This document shows positions 1 to 7,632 of a stretch of DNA of 35,814 bases, in pieces (within the stretch, counting starts at the first letter, position 1; each line of letters opens with the position of its first letter). Location of the stretch: assembly GCA_002384055.1 (NCBI GenBank), contig DGAU01000003.1, forward strand, positions 143,359 to 179,172. The letters are read 5' to 3'. A program made the translations under genes and the position numbers. The notes beneath the pieces were generated by a model, which saw only the letters and a program-made list of their open reading frames with translations, had not been told where the DNA came from and searched no databases. Source of the stretch: Flavobacteriaceae bacterium UBA4022. GTDB taxonomy: Bacteria; Bacteroidota; Bacteroidia; Flavobacteriales; Flavobacteriaceae.

Positions 1-189
1 GTGTACGTGTAGTTCTTTTAGTTCCCCCCGCTTTATCAGTTTTTCAATCTCAGAACCATTGGGTCTCTCAAACAGAGCAATGGATCCGCTGCAGGTGTCT
101 ATAAGGACGTAGTCGTAGTTATTCTTATCAATTATCTGTCGATCTATGTCCTGTTCTGTAGTCGAAACACGGGTGTATAATACTTTCAT
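1..189 (-). CDS. Serine recombinase (resolvase/invertase family), N-terminal part only
   Basis: An open frame starts at an ATG at 189-187 and runs off the left window edge with no stop: 63 codons, beginning MKVLYTRVSTTEQDIDRQ. This is the start of a resolvase N-terminal catalytic domain: a beta strand, then the R-V-S-T motif with Arg7 and the nucleophile Ser9, then a TTEQ-D-RQ helix, and later a Cys-Ser-Gly ... LFERPNGSEIEKL segment matching the family's F-x-R-P-x-x-x-x-L block. Known family members cut and rejoin DNA at short inverted or direct sites, as resolvases, invertases or transposon recombinases. The distal catalytic residues and the DNA-binding domain lie outside the window, so whether it is intact and which subtype it is cannot be judged. 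It is transcribed away from the TonB receptor gene, with a 252-bp AT-rich gap between the two starts. Confidence 0.85.
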   Translation of the reverse strand, partial: MKVLYTRVSTTEQDIDRQIIDKNNYDYVLIDTCSGSIALFERPNGSEIEKLIKRGELKELHVH

Positions 190-441
190 TGTTATACCAA
201 TTTATAGGTCGTGTATATATCCATTAAAACTGGTACGAATATAACGCTTATACTGTGGTTCTCGATATAAACCTCTGGTATACAGATATTTGTATTTTAA
301 AAATGAACAATGTCTGTGGTAAATAATTGAAGGTGATCATTGATAGATGATTTTTTTTAAGTATGCCATTATTTACCAACAAATTCATATCCATCTTAAA
401 AAAACTACTACTTTTAGTTATCAACTATTAACCAAAAACCA
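190..441. other. AT-rich intergenic region between divergent recombinase and TonB receptor genes
   Basis: No coding frame is supported here. The region is strongly AT-rich, has a T8 run near 350, and contains an 11-bp perfect inverted repeat (annotated separately). It must hold the promoters of both flanking genes. The best candidate for the receptor is TACTTTTA at 409-416, one mismatch from the Bacteroidota -7 element TAnnTTTG, with no convincing -33 TTG at the usual spacing. Confidence 0.5.
317..378. repeat. 11-bp inverted repeat with 40-bp spacer
   Basis: The left arm TGGTAAATAAT (317-327) is the exact reverse complement of the right arm ATTATTTACCA (368-378). The 40-bp spacer contains TGATCA and a T8 run. 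It lies between the recombinase start and the receptor start. It could be an operator, a recombination site, or a chance repeat in AT-rich DNA. Confidence 0.5.
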
Positions 442-3135
442 ATGAAACAATTAACTCTTTTAGCGCTCACTTGCCTATTCTCTTCGGCGGTGTTTGCACA
501 GATCACCGTTTCCGGAACTATTTCGGATGCCAACAATATGTCACTTGCGGGTGTCAATATTATTGAAAAAGGAACCTCTAATGGAGTAATCTCCGAACTT
601 GATGGCGGTTATTCAATTACCGTATCGGAAGATGCCGTATTGATTTTGAGCTATGTAGGTTTTGAAACTCAAGAAATTTCTGTGAGCGGACAATCTACCT
701 TAAATGTAACTATGACAGAAGGTTTTCTGCTGGACGCCGTACAATTGGTAGGATCCCGTAACGCCAAAAGAACCGTCACCGATACGCCTGTGGCCATCGA
801 TATTATTGATGTACAAAGTGTTACTACCCAGGCCGGGAAAATGGAAATCAACGAATTACTTCAGTATGCGGCTCCTTCGTTTAACGCCAATAAACAATCG
901 GGGTCTGATGGCGCAGATCACATAGATCCGGCTTCTTTAAGAGGATTAGGTCCTGATCAAACGCTTGTTTTGATTAATGGAAAAAGAAGACACCAATCTT
1001 CTTTAGTTAATATATTTGGAACCCGAGGCCGGGGAAACACCGGTACCGACTTAAATGCTATTCCTGTATCGGCAATTAAACGAATCGAAATTTTAAGAGA
1101 TGGGGCAGCAGCTCAATACGGGTCCGATGCCATTGCAGGTGTAATCAATATTGTATTAAAGGATGATACCGATAAAGTTTCGGGATTTGTTAATTACGGA
1201 GTCTACAGCACCGATGCCGACGCAGATACCAGCGCATTTGCGGAAGATGATTACGGTGTATGGAATACCGACGGATATCGTTTGCAAAAGGATGCCGATG
1301 GTAATGTCATCGGATCGGATCAAAATTTTGACGGGGGCTCCATAAAAGCTGGACTTAACTATGGTGTTAATCTTGGAGATAAAGGAGGATTTATCAACTT
1401 TAGCAGCGAATTTTTAAAGAAGAATAAAACCCTTCGTCCCGCCTTCGATTTTAGAAAAGGTTTTGGAGAAGCTTCGATCGAGTCCTTTAATTTTATGGGA
1501 AATCTGTCCTATCCCATTAGTGATCATACTGAAATTTATGCTTTTGGTGGAAGAAATTATAGAGATACCGATGCCTTTGCCTTTACCCGAAACGGTGGTG
1601 CTCGTGTTATTCCTTCGATTTACCCAAATGGTTATACACCCCGTATCACTTCGAATATTATTGACAACTCTGTTTCCTTTGGGGTAAAAACAGAACTTGG
1701 AAATGAATGGAAAGCAGATATCAGCAATACCTGGGGTAAAAATCTATTCCATTATTACATAAAAGGAACCTTAAATGCATCCTTAGGCGCTGCGTCGCCC
1801 ACCGATTTTGATGCAGGTGGACACACCTTAAGTCAAAATACTTTTAATGTGGACTTTTCCAAATATTTTGATGCCATCGCAAGTGGTCTCAATTTTGCCT
1901 TTGGGGCGGAATACCGTACAGAACGATTTACAATTTTTGCCGGTGAACCGGGATCTTATGGTACGTATGATACCGATGGAATCATCATTACCAATCCGGC
2001 CACCCAGACCCAGCCCATCGATCCTATTTCAGGAGATCCCCGACCCGGAGGATCTCAAGGATTTCCGGGATACAGCCCTGCAAATGAAGTAGACAGAAGC
2101 AGATCCAACGTTTCCCTTTATGCGGATGCGGAAGTGGACCTGTCTGAAGCCTTTTTATTAAGTGGAGCAGCTCGTTATGAAAACTATAGTGATTTTGGAA
2201 GCACTCTTAATGGTAAATTAGCCACCCGTTTAAAAGCGAGTGATAATTTAAACGTTAGAGCTTCCCTAAGTACGGGATTTAGAGCTCCTTCATTGGCACA
2301 GGTTTATTATAATTTACGATTTACCAATTTTGTGGGAGGTGTAGCACTTGAATCGGTGCTTTCCGCCAATAACAGTCCGGTTACAAAAGCTTTCGGAATT
2401 GGCCCGTTGCAAGAAGAAACGGCTTTAAATGCAGGTTTAGGCGTTACCGGAAAAATTGGCGGATTTACAGCCACTGTGGATGGATACTATATTAGTGTAA
2501 AGGATCGTATTGTCCTAACAGGTAATTTTGATGCTTCTGCCCTCATTCCCAGTGTTGAAGCTGCACAGTTCTTTGCCAATGGCGTAGATACAGAAACCTT
2601 TGGTTTGGATATCGTACTGTCGTATCAAACTTCTATCGGGGACGGAAATTTTAATGCCGCTTTGGTCGGTAATTTAAATGATATGAAGATCACCAAAATC
2701 CTCAATGGGGATTTGGACGAACAAACTTTTTTTGGTGAAAGAGATAAAGCATTTTTACTGGCTTCAGCTCCCGATAGCAAACTTGGTTTGAATCTAACAT
2801 ATTCTATCGCCAAATGGAACTTTGCCTTGTCAGAAACCCGTTTTAGCGAAGTAACTTTATTAGACTTTCAAGTATATGAAGATCCTGCAGATTATGGAGG
2901 GTTTGACAATCTTATAGAAGCCGCGACCGATATGTATGGAGCTAAATTTGTGACCGATCTTACGGTAGGTTATAAACTTTCGGAAACACTTAAACTAAGT
3001 GTAGGAAGTAACAACTTATTTAACGTTTATCCGGATCAACAAGATGATTGGACAGAAGCTGGTGGGTACTGGGATTCTGTACAAATGGGCTTTAGTGGGG
3101 CCTATTATTTTGGACGATTAGACTTTAATTTTTAA
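442..3135 (+). CDS. TonB-dependent outer-membrane receptor
   Basis: An 897-residue outer-membrane active transporter. Residues 1-20 are a signal peptide ending in VFAQ. Residues about 21-92 form a carboxypeptidase-regulatory-like beta-sandwich (VSGTISDANNMSLAGVNI ... LSYVGFETQEI), typical of Bacteroidota receptors. Residues about 105-240 are the plug domain, with the signature run LRGLGPDQTLVLINGKRR and then IEILRDGAAAQYGSDAIAGV. The rest is the 22-strand-type barrel, ending in an aromatic C-terminus (YYFGRLDFNF). Receptors of this kind import a ligand using TonB-ExbBD energy. There is no SusD-like partner next to it, so it is not an ordinary SusCD pair, and the substrate cannot be read from sequence (iron complexes or an organic nutrient are possible). 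It is monocistronic and followed by a strong terminator. Its base composition and frequent AGA arginine codons differ from the downstream genes, which suggests an accessory gene. Confidence 0.93.
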   Translation: MKQLTLLALTCLFSSAVFAQITVSGTISDANNMSLAGVNIIEKGTSNGVISELDGGYSITVSEDAVLILSYVGFETQEISVSGQSTLNVTMTEGFLLDAVQLVGSRNAKRTVTDTPVAIDIIDVQSVTTQAGKMEINELLQYAAPSFNANKQSGSDGADHIDPASLRGLGPDQTLVLINGKRRHQSSLVNIFGTRGRGNTGTDLNAIPVSAIKRIEILRDGAAAQYGSDAIAGVINIVLKDDTDKVSGFVNYGVYSTDADADTSAFAEDDYGVWNTDGYRLQKDADGNVIGSDQNFDGGSIKAGLNYGVNLGDKGGFINFSSEFLKKNKTLRPAFDFRKGFGEASIESFNFMGNLSYPISDHTEIYAFGGRNYRDTDAFAFTRNGGARVIPSIYPNGYTPRITSNIIDNSVSFGVKTELGNEWKADISNTWGKNLFHYYIKGTLNASLGAASPTDFDAGGHTLSQNTFNVDFSKYFDAIASGLNFAFGAEYRTERFTIFAGEPGSYGTYDTDGIIITNPATQTQPIDPISGDPRPGGSQGFPGYSPANEVDRSRSNVSLYADAEVDLSEAFLLSGAARYENYSDFGSTLNGKLATRLKASDNLNVRASLSTGFRAPSLAQVYYNLRFTNFVGGVALESVLSANNSPVTKAFGIGPLQEETALNAGLGVTGKIGGFTATVDGYYISVKDRIVLTGNFDASALIPSVEAAQFFANGVDTETFGLDIVLSYQTSIGDGNFNAALVGNLNDMKITKILNGDLDEQTFFGERDKAFLLASAPDSKLGLNLTYSIAKWNFALSETRFSEVTLLDFQVYEDPADYGGFDNLIEAATDMYGAKFVTDLTVGYKLSETLKLSVGSNNLFNVYPDQQDDWTEAGGYWDSVQMGFSGAYYFGRLDFNF

Positions 3136-3149
3136 GACCACATTCCCCC

Positions 3150-3194
3150 AATTAAAAAAGAGGTTGTCCGGAACAGGCAGCCTCTTTTTTAATT
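3150..3194. terminator. Bidirectional intrinsic terminator between TonB receptor and glmS
   Basis: Perfect 14-bp arms AATTAAAAAAGAGG (3150-3163) and CCTCTTTTTTAATT (3181-3194) enclose a 17-nt loop. A-tracts and T-tracts on both sides make it usable from either strand. It lies 14 bp after the receptor stop and about 70 bp after the glmS stop on the opposite strand, so it can end both convergent transcripts. Confidence 0.88.
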
Positions 3195-3265
3195 ATTATT
3201 ATTCTTTTGACGCTTCTATTGAAAACCTCAGTAAACACGGGGAAATCAACCCCCATATCTGCCGC

Positions 3266-5113
3266 CTATTCGACTGTAACCGACTTCGCCAAATTCCTAG
3301 GCTGATCAACATTGCGTCCCAGCATTACAGCAATGTGGTAAGAGAGTAATTGCAGAGGAATAGTCGTCACCAAAGGGCTTGATGCTTCGGTAGTCTTAGG
3401 CACCTCAATCACATAATCCGCAAGCGCTTTGACCACCGTATCCCCTTGGGTCACTACGGCAATGATGCGGCCTTTACGGGCTTTGATTTCCTCGATATTA
3501 CTCACCACTTTATCATAGTGATTGCTATTGACTGCAATCACCACAATAGGCATGTGCTCGTCAATCAAGGCAATAGGCCCGTGCTTCATTTCTGCTGCTG
3601 GATAGCCTTCGGCATGGATATAAGAAATCTCTTTGAGTTTTAGCGCGCCTTCTAGAGCAACAGGGAAATTATACCCTCGCCCTAAATACAAACAGTTTTT
3701 GGCCGATTTGAATTCTGCAGCAATCGCCTTGATAACATCATTAGCCAATAAGGCCTCTTGGACCAATTCTGGGATGAGTTGAATTTCGGCAATATGCTGG
3801 CGGTAAATGCTTTCGGAGACCGATCCCTTTTCTTTGGCCAGCTTCAAGGCTATCAGGGTCAAAATAGTGATTTGTGTCGTAAAAGCTTTGGTGGACGCCA
3901 CACCAATCTCTGGACCCGCGTGGGTATAACTTCCTGAGTCGGTCTCGCGTGCAATCGACGAACCTGCGACATTACAAACACCATAAACAAAGGCCCCACG
4001 GCTTTTTGCCAACTTTATGGCCGCCAGTGTGTCCGCTGTTTCGCCACTCTGAGATATGGCAATAACCACGTCTTTATTACTGATGATTGGATTGCGGTAT
4101 CTGAACTCTGAAGCATATTCTACTTCTACAGGTATCCGCGCCCATTCTTCAAAAATATATTCTGCTACTAAACCAGCATGCCAAGAGGTTCCGCAGGCCA
4201 CGATAATGATGCGGTCGGCATTGACAAATTTTTTGAGATGGTCATCCAGGCCACTGAGCTTGATCAAGCCCTCCTCGGGAAGCAAGCGACCACGAAACGT
4301 GTCTCGAATAGCTTGTGGTTGCTCGTGTATTTCCTTGAGCATAAAGTGCTCATATCCCCCTTTTTCAATCTGCTCCAAGTTCATGGTCAGCTTATGGATT
4401 ACCGGGGCAATAGATTGGTCTTTATTTAATTCTCGCAAACGAGGGGCTCGGCCCAAGCGTAAAATAGCCATTTCATTGTCTTCGAGATATATGGCATTTT
4501 TGGTAAACTCTAAAAAAGGAGTAGCGTCACTGGCAATGAAGTATTCATTGTCGCCAATACCTATCGCGAGCGGACTCCCGAGTTTCGCTACAACAATTTC
4601 GTCGGGCTTTTGGATGTCAAATACAGCAATGGCATAAGCCCCTGTCACTTGTTTGAGCGCCAATTGCACCGCTTTTCCGAGTTTGACGTTTTCAATTTTT
4701 TTGACCTCTTCGATCAAGTTGATCAACACTTCAGTGTCGGTATCACTATGGAAGGTATACCCCCGTGCTATGAGTTCTTTTTTGAGCGTGGCATAGTTCT
4801 CAATGATCCCATTGTGGACCATGACCAAATTACCACTATTGGAGGCATGCGGATGTGAGTTGACATCGTTGGGCACACCGTGGGTCGCCCAACGGGTATG
4901 GCCAATACCTAATTGTGCCTTTGGAATGCCAGCCTCAATAAATTTCTCCTCTAAGACACTCACCTTTCCTTTGCTCTTGCACAAATGAATCTGGTCGCCA
5001 TCGTATAAAACAATACCCGCACTGTCATATCCGCGGTATTCGAGTCGTTTCAGGCCGTTTAAAATTATGGGGTAGGCTTGTTTAGCGCCAATATATCCAA
5101 CAATACCGCACAT
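3266..5113 (-). CDS. glmS: Glutamine--fructose-6-phosphate aminotransferase (isomerizing)
   Basis: A 615-residue cytoplasmic enzyme making glucosamine-6-phosphate from fructose-6-phosphate and glutamine. This is the first step towards UDP-GlcNAc for peptidoglycan and LPS. The start MCGIVGYIG exposes Cys2, the N-terminal nucleophile of the class II glutaminase domain; GHTRWATHG and the SNSGNLVMVHNGIIENY run belong to the same domain (residues 1 to about 240). Two SIS sugar-isomerase domains follow (about 290-430 and 460-600), with the family C-terminus PRNLAKSVTVE. Length is normal. It is the last gene of a leftward operon, only 3 nt after the DUF4270 gene and downstream of the GT5-like gene. 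I see no ribozyme-like leader, and the tight spacing leaves no room for one. Confidence 0.97.
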   Translation of the reverse strand: MCGIVGYIGAKQAYPIILNGLKRLEYRGYDSAGIVLYDGDQIHLCKSKGKVSVLEEKFIEAGIPKAQLGIGHTRWATHGVPNDVNSHPHASNSGNLVMVHNGIIENYATLKKELIARGYTFHSDTDTEVLINLIEEVKKIENVKLGKAVQLALKQVTGAYAIAVFDIQKPDEIVVAKLGSPLAIGIGDNEYFIASDATPFLEFTKNAIYLEDNEMAILRLGRAPRLRELNKDQSIAPVIHKLTMNLEQIEKGGYEHFMLKEIHEQPQAIRDTFRGRLLPEEGLIKLSGLDDHLKKFVNADRIIIVACGTSWHAGLVAEYIFEEWARIPVEVEYASEFRYRNPIISNKDVVIAISQSGETADTLAAIKLAKSRGAFVYGVCNVAGSSIARETDSGSYTHAGPEIGVASTKAFTTQITILTLIALKLAKEKGSVSESIYRQHIAEIQLIPELVQEALLANDVIKAIAAEFKSAKNCLYLGRGYNFPVALEGALKLKEISYIHAEGYPAAEMKHGPIALIDEHMPIVVIAVNSNHYDKVVSNIEEIKARKGRIIAVVTQGDTVVKALADYVIEVPKTTEASSPLVTTIPLQLLSYHIAVMLGRNVDQPRNLAKSVTVE

Positions 5114-5116
5114 CGT

Positions 5117-6694
5117 TTATTCAGGTTTAGTGTAATACAATTCGAGTTTGAGTCGTTTATCTAAGTCGTTAGAAAGATTACCGTGCAAGGCCGTCCCTTG
5201 GGGGGCCACAACCGCTCCGCCAGGAAGCTTGTCAAATCCTTGTTCAAGCACAGGTGTTTCTAAATCGAAAAATCCGACATAGGATACATTCTGCGAGACC
5301 ACAAGCCCCAGAGAAACATTGGTCGAATCTCTATTGATGAGATTACTCACGTGGGCGGTCAGTTTAATTTTGTAATACTGGCCTGAGCCATCTTCGCCAC
5401 GTTCCAAACGCCCTAAGTGCTCAGAAATGGCATCAATTGGGGTCAGATTCGAGGTGAGGTCAATACTGTAATCCGCCAAAATTGTCGAATTTTTGGTGTC
5501 AAAAATAAGCAGACGTTCCGGCTCTTTATTGGGATTAGTGGCTTGGTCTTGATCCACATAAAAAATCAAATTTGCTTCGTTGATGAGCCAACCTTCGGCA
5601 CGTAATTCATCGAGATCGTTGAGCCCGTTTTGGTTGTCATCTCCTTGGAATAATTCTACAATAGTGGCCACGCCATCGTTTCCATCGACATAGAGTCGCT
5701 CAGCGCCTTGGGCCGGGTCGCTCAGGGCAATTTCGGCTTCTAAGGAAGGGTTCCACTGGTGGTCAAAGGTATTGACCTTAATCCCGGCGAAAGTAAACTC
5801 ATAAGAAAATAACAGTCGGTCAATCTCGCCATCGTCATTAGAGGTTTGATTTCCTGAATCATCCAAAATACTAGTCTCGGCCGAATAATACATCGTAATG
5901 CGGGCATTAGTTGGGTCAAAAATAATCTGATGCCCTTGACCATCTATGGCCTCTGTTTTGAAATAAAGACCGCGAAAATAATTTTTAAAGTTGTTGTTAT
6001 TCAACAGGACATCTTGATTTTGCTGATCCCATATTTTTTCTTCAAAAAACGCCACGGGCAATTCAAGATTGATCCCTGGAATAAACGATAAGGTATCCAA
6101 GTCTTCAATGATAAATTCTGAAGCCTCAGCAGAAGCGATAAATTCAGGCACTTCTGCCAGCAGAGTCCCCAACTGAGACTCAAAAATGTCCTGTTGGTCG
6201 GAGTAATACTTTTGAGGCGACTCAAATCCGGTCAAGGGATCAAAATCACGCAAGAAATAGTTGGACTCATAGACCGATAAATGCATCGGCTGGTCCCCAA
6301 AAATAGAATCTAAAGTGTAGACTGGATTTCCGTCTTCATCGTCTTCGGAAGTACTGTAAAAAGGCATCGAAAGCACAATTTTCTCCAAAACAGGATTCAG
6401 CGTATCTACAGAAAATACCGGGTTGTTGTTGCTCAACACGACTTGGGTGAGGTAATTGGCAGCATGGGTGCCGAAAATAGGATCATCATAAATCCCAAGC
6501 TTATAAGAGAGCTGGTTATTTGACTGCACAGGGCCTATAAAGGTGCTGTAGGCGCGCACCGAAAAGACCGTGTCTGGTGTGGAAAAATTTTGATCAATAA
6601 TCGCAGTGTCTAGTGTGCTGAAGTCTTCGTCGCAGGAGGCGAATCCAAGAATAAGCATAAGGATCGATCCGAAATAATAAAAGCGTTGTCTCAA
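5117..6694 (-). CDS. DUF4270 family lipoprotein
   Basis: A 525-residue predicted exported lipoprotein. The N-terminus has a short basic region, a hydrophobic stretch (ILMLILGFA) and a lipobox-like FASC with Cys about residue 21, followed by acidic residues (DEDF). The remainder looks beta-rich, with alternating hydrophobic strands and many Asn/Asp loops, and ends ... LKLELYYTKPE, as in DUF4270 proteins. The biochemical role is unknown. The start chosen is TTG at 6694. No in-frame ATG lies between the upstream stop and it, and the next ATG would leave only eight residues before the lipobox. It sits between the GT5-like gene (24 nt upstream) and glmS (3 nt downstream), so it is almost certainly co-transcribed with them. 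This suggests, but does not prove, a link to cell-envelope amino-sugar metabolism. Confidence 0.85.
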   Translation of the reverse strand: MRQRFYYFGSILMLILGFASCDEDFSTLDTAIIDQNFSTPDTVFSVRAYSTFIGPVQSNNQLSYKLGIYDDPIFGTHAANYLTQVVLSNNNPVFSVDTLNPVLEKIVLSMPFYSTSEDDEDGNPVYTLDSIFGDQPMHLSVYESNYFLRDFDPLTGFESPQKYYSDQQDIFESQLGTLLAEVPEFIASAEASEFIIEDLDTLSFIPGINLELPVAFFEEKIWDQQNQDVLLNNNNFKNYFRGLYFKTEAIDGQGHQIIFDPTNARITMYYSAETSILDDSGNQTSNDDGEIDRLLFSYEFTFAGIKVNTFDHQWNPSLEAEIALSDPAQGAERLYVDGNDGVATIVELFQGDDNQNGLNDLDELRAEGWLINEANLIFYVDQDQATNPNKEPERLLIFDTKNSTILADYSIDLTSNLTPIDAISEHLGRLERGEDGSGQYYKIKLTAHVSNLINRDSTNVSLGLVVSQNVSYVGFFDLETPVLEQGFDKLPGGAVVAPQGTALHGNLSNDLDKRLKLELYYTKPE

Positions 6695-6718
6695 TTGCGG
6701 TGCATTTAAATCAGGCCC

Positions 6719-7531
6719 TTAGGCGCCCAATACTTTGTTTTGGTAAAAATCGATATAAGCCTGCGAAAAATCTTCCTTGTTATGAAAATTTAACACAGGA
6801 GCCTTTTGTGCTTTCATGTAATTGGCCAATTCTTCAGGTAATTCATTTGATCCTGTGATCAAAGCGTCAGAATGATCAATCGCCGTCTTAATGACATTAA
6901 TATAGTTCGGTTCCTCAAGGTGCGCTAAATGTTGTTCCTGGATTCCGTCGAGGCTAATTTTATGTTTTAGGGCCTTGTCTAGTGTCCCTTCGAAGCCCTG
7001 ATTATAGACTGAAGTTACCACCTTACACCCATCAAAAAGGGGCTCGTTGGCGTAATAGGTTTTTAAGTATAAAGGCAAGAAAGAGGCCAACCATCCGTGC
7101 ACATGAATGATATCCGGTGCCCAATTTAATTTTTTGACCGTCTCGACAACGCCTTTAGCAAAAAACAAAGCCCGCTCGTCGTTATCAGGAAATAAGGCAC
7201 CGTCTTCATTGGCATAGGTCGCCTTGCGCTTAAAATAATCTTCGTTATCAATAAAATAGACCTGCATGCGCTCCTTAGGAATAGAAGCCACTTTGATGAT
7301 TAAAGGCATGTCCATGTCATTAATGACCAAATTCATTCCCGATAAACGAATCACTTCATGAAGTTGATGCCGGCGCTCATTAATGTTACCATAGCGCGGC
7401 ATGAAAATACGAATTTGTCCATTATTGTTATTTACCGTTCTTGGAGCCTCAAACGACATGGAGGAAATCTCTGTCTCGGGCAAGTACGGAACGACTTCTG
7501 AAGAAACATATAAGACCCTTTTATCTTTCAT
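6719..7531 (-). CDS. Short glycogen/starch synthase-like (GT5 N-terminal domain) protein lacking KTGGL
   Basis: A 270-residue cytoplasmic protein matching only the N-terminal Rossmann-type half of GT5 glycogen synthases; full enzymes are about 480 residues. Family features visible are the start KRVLYVSSEVVPYL, the RIFMPRYGNI segment (compare 'v.lP.Y..i'), the EDGALFPDNDERALFFAKGVVE stretch and WAPDIIHVHGWLASFLPLYL. Where glycogen synthases carry the ADP-glucose-binding K-T-G-G-L after SEV-x-P-[FY], this protein reads LPETEISSM, so the sugar-nucleotide lysine and glycines are missing. The C-terminal nucleotide-binding domain is also absent. It is therefore probably not an active glycogen synthase, and a regulatory or binding role is more likely. 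It is the first gene of the leftward operon with the DUF4270 gene and glmS, preceded by a perfect -7 element at 7568-7575. Confidence 0.85.
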   Translation of the reverse strand: MKDKRVLYVSSEVVPYLPETEISSMSFEAPRTVNNNNGQIRIFMPRYGNINERRHQLHEVIRLSGMNLVINDMDMPLIIKVASIPKERMQVYFIDNEDYFKRKATYANEDGALFPDNDERALFFAKGVVETVKKLNWAPDIIHVHGWLASFLPLYLKTYYANEPLFDGCKVVTSVYNQGFEGTLDKALKHKISLDGIQEQHLAHLEEPNYINVIKTAIDHSDALITGSNELPEELANYMKAQKAPVLNFHNKEDFSQAYIDFYQNKVLGA

Positions 7532-7567
7532 AAATACTATTCTTTACGGCTACATCCTTTAAGGTTG

Positions 7568-7575
7568 CAAATTTA
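7568..7575 (-). promoter_or_regulatory. -7 element of the GT5-like/DUF4270/glmS operon
   Basis: The minus strand reads TAAATTTG, a full match to the Bacteroidota -7 consensus TAnnTTTG. It lies 36 nt upstream of the ATG at 7531. No TTG was found at the usual -33 spacing, so this rests on the -7 element alone. Confidence 0.5.
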
Positions 7576-7606
7576 CGAAAATTTATGCAGATTGCTGTTA
7601 ATATCT

Positions 7607-7614
7607 TAATTTTG
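7607..7614 (+). promoter_or_regulatory. -7 element of the panC operon
   Basis: TAATTTTG fully matches TAnnTTTG and ends 18 nt before the panC ATG. It is back to back with the leftward -7 element at 7568-7575, so this 100-bp gap is a compact divergent promoter. A -33 TTG at standard distance is not evident. Confidence 0.55.
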
Positions 7615-7632
7615 CTAGAATATTAAAAGCCA

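Noticed and set aside
442..3135. SusC-type receptor of a polysaccharide utilisation locus
   Set aside because: No SusD-like gene or glycan-degrading enzymes adjoin it; only the general TonB receptor call is supported.
4056..4637. 193-codon open frame antisense to glmS
   Set aside because: glmS on the other strand is full length with all family motifs; this frame has no recognisable domain and is a reading-frame shadow.
5100..5125. Possible glmS ribozyme leader
   Set aside because: Only 3 nt separate the DUF4270 stop from the glmS ATG, so there is no leader to hold a ribozyme; the element is also typical of Firmicutes.
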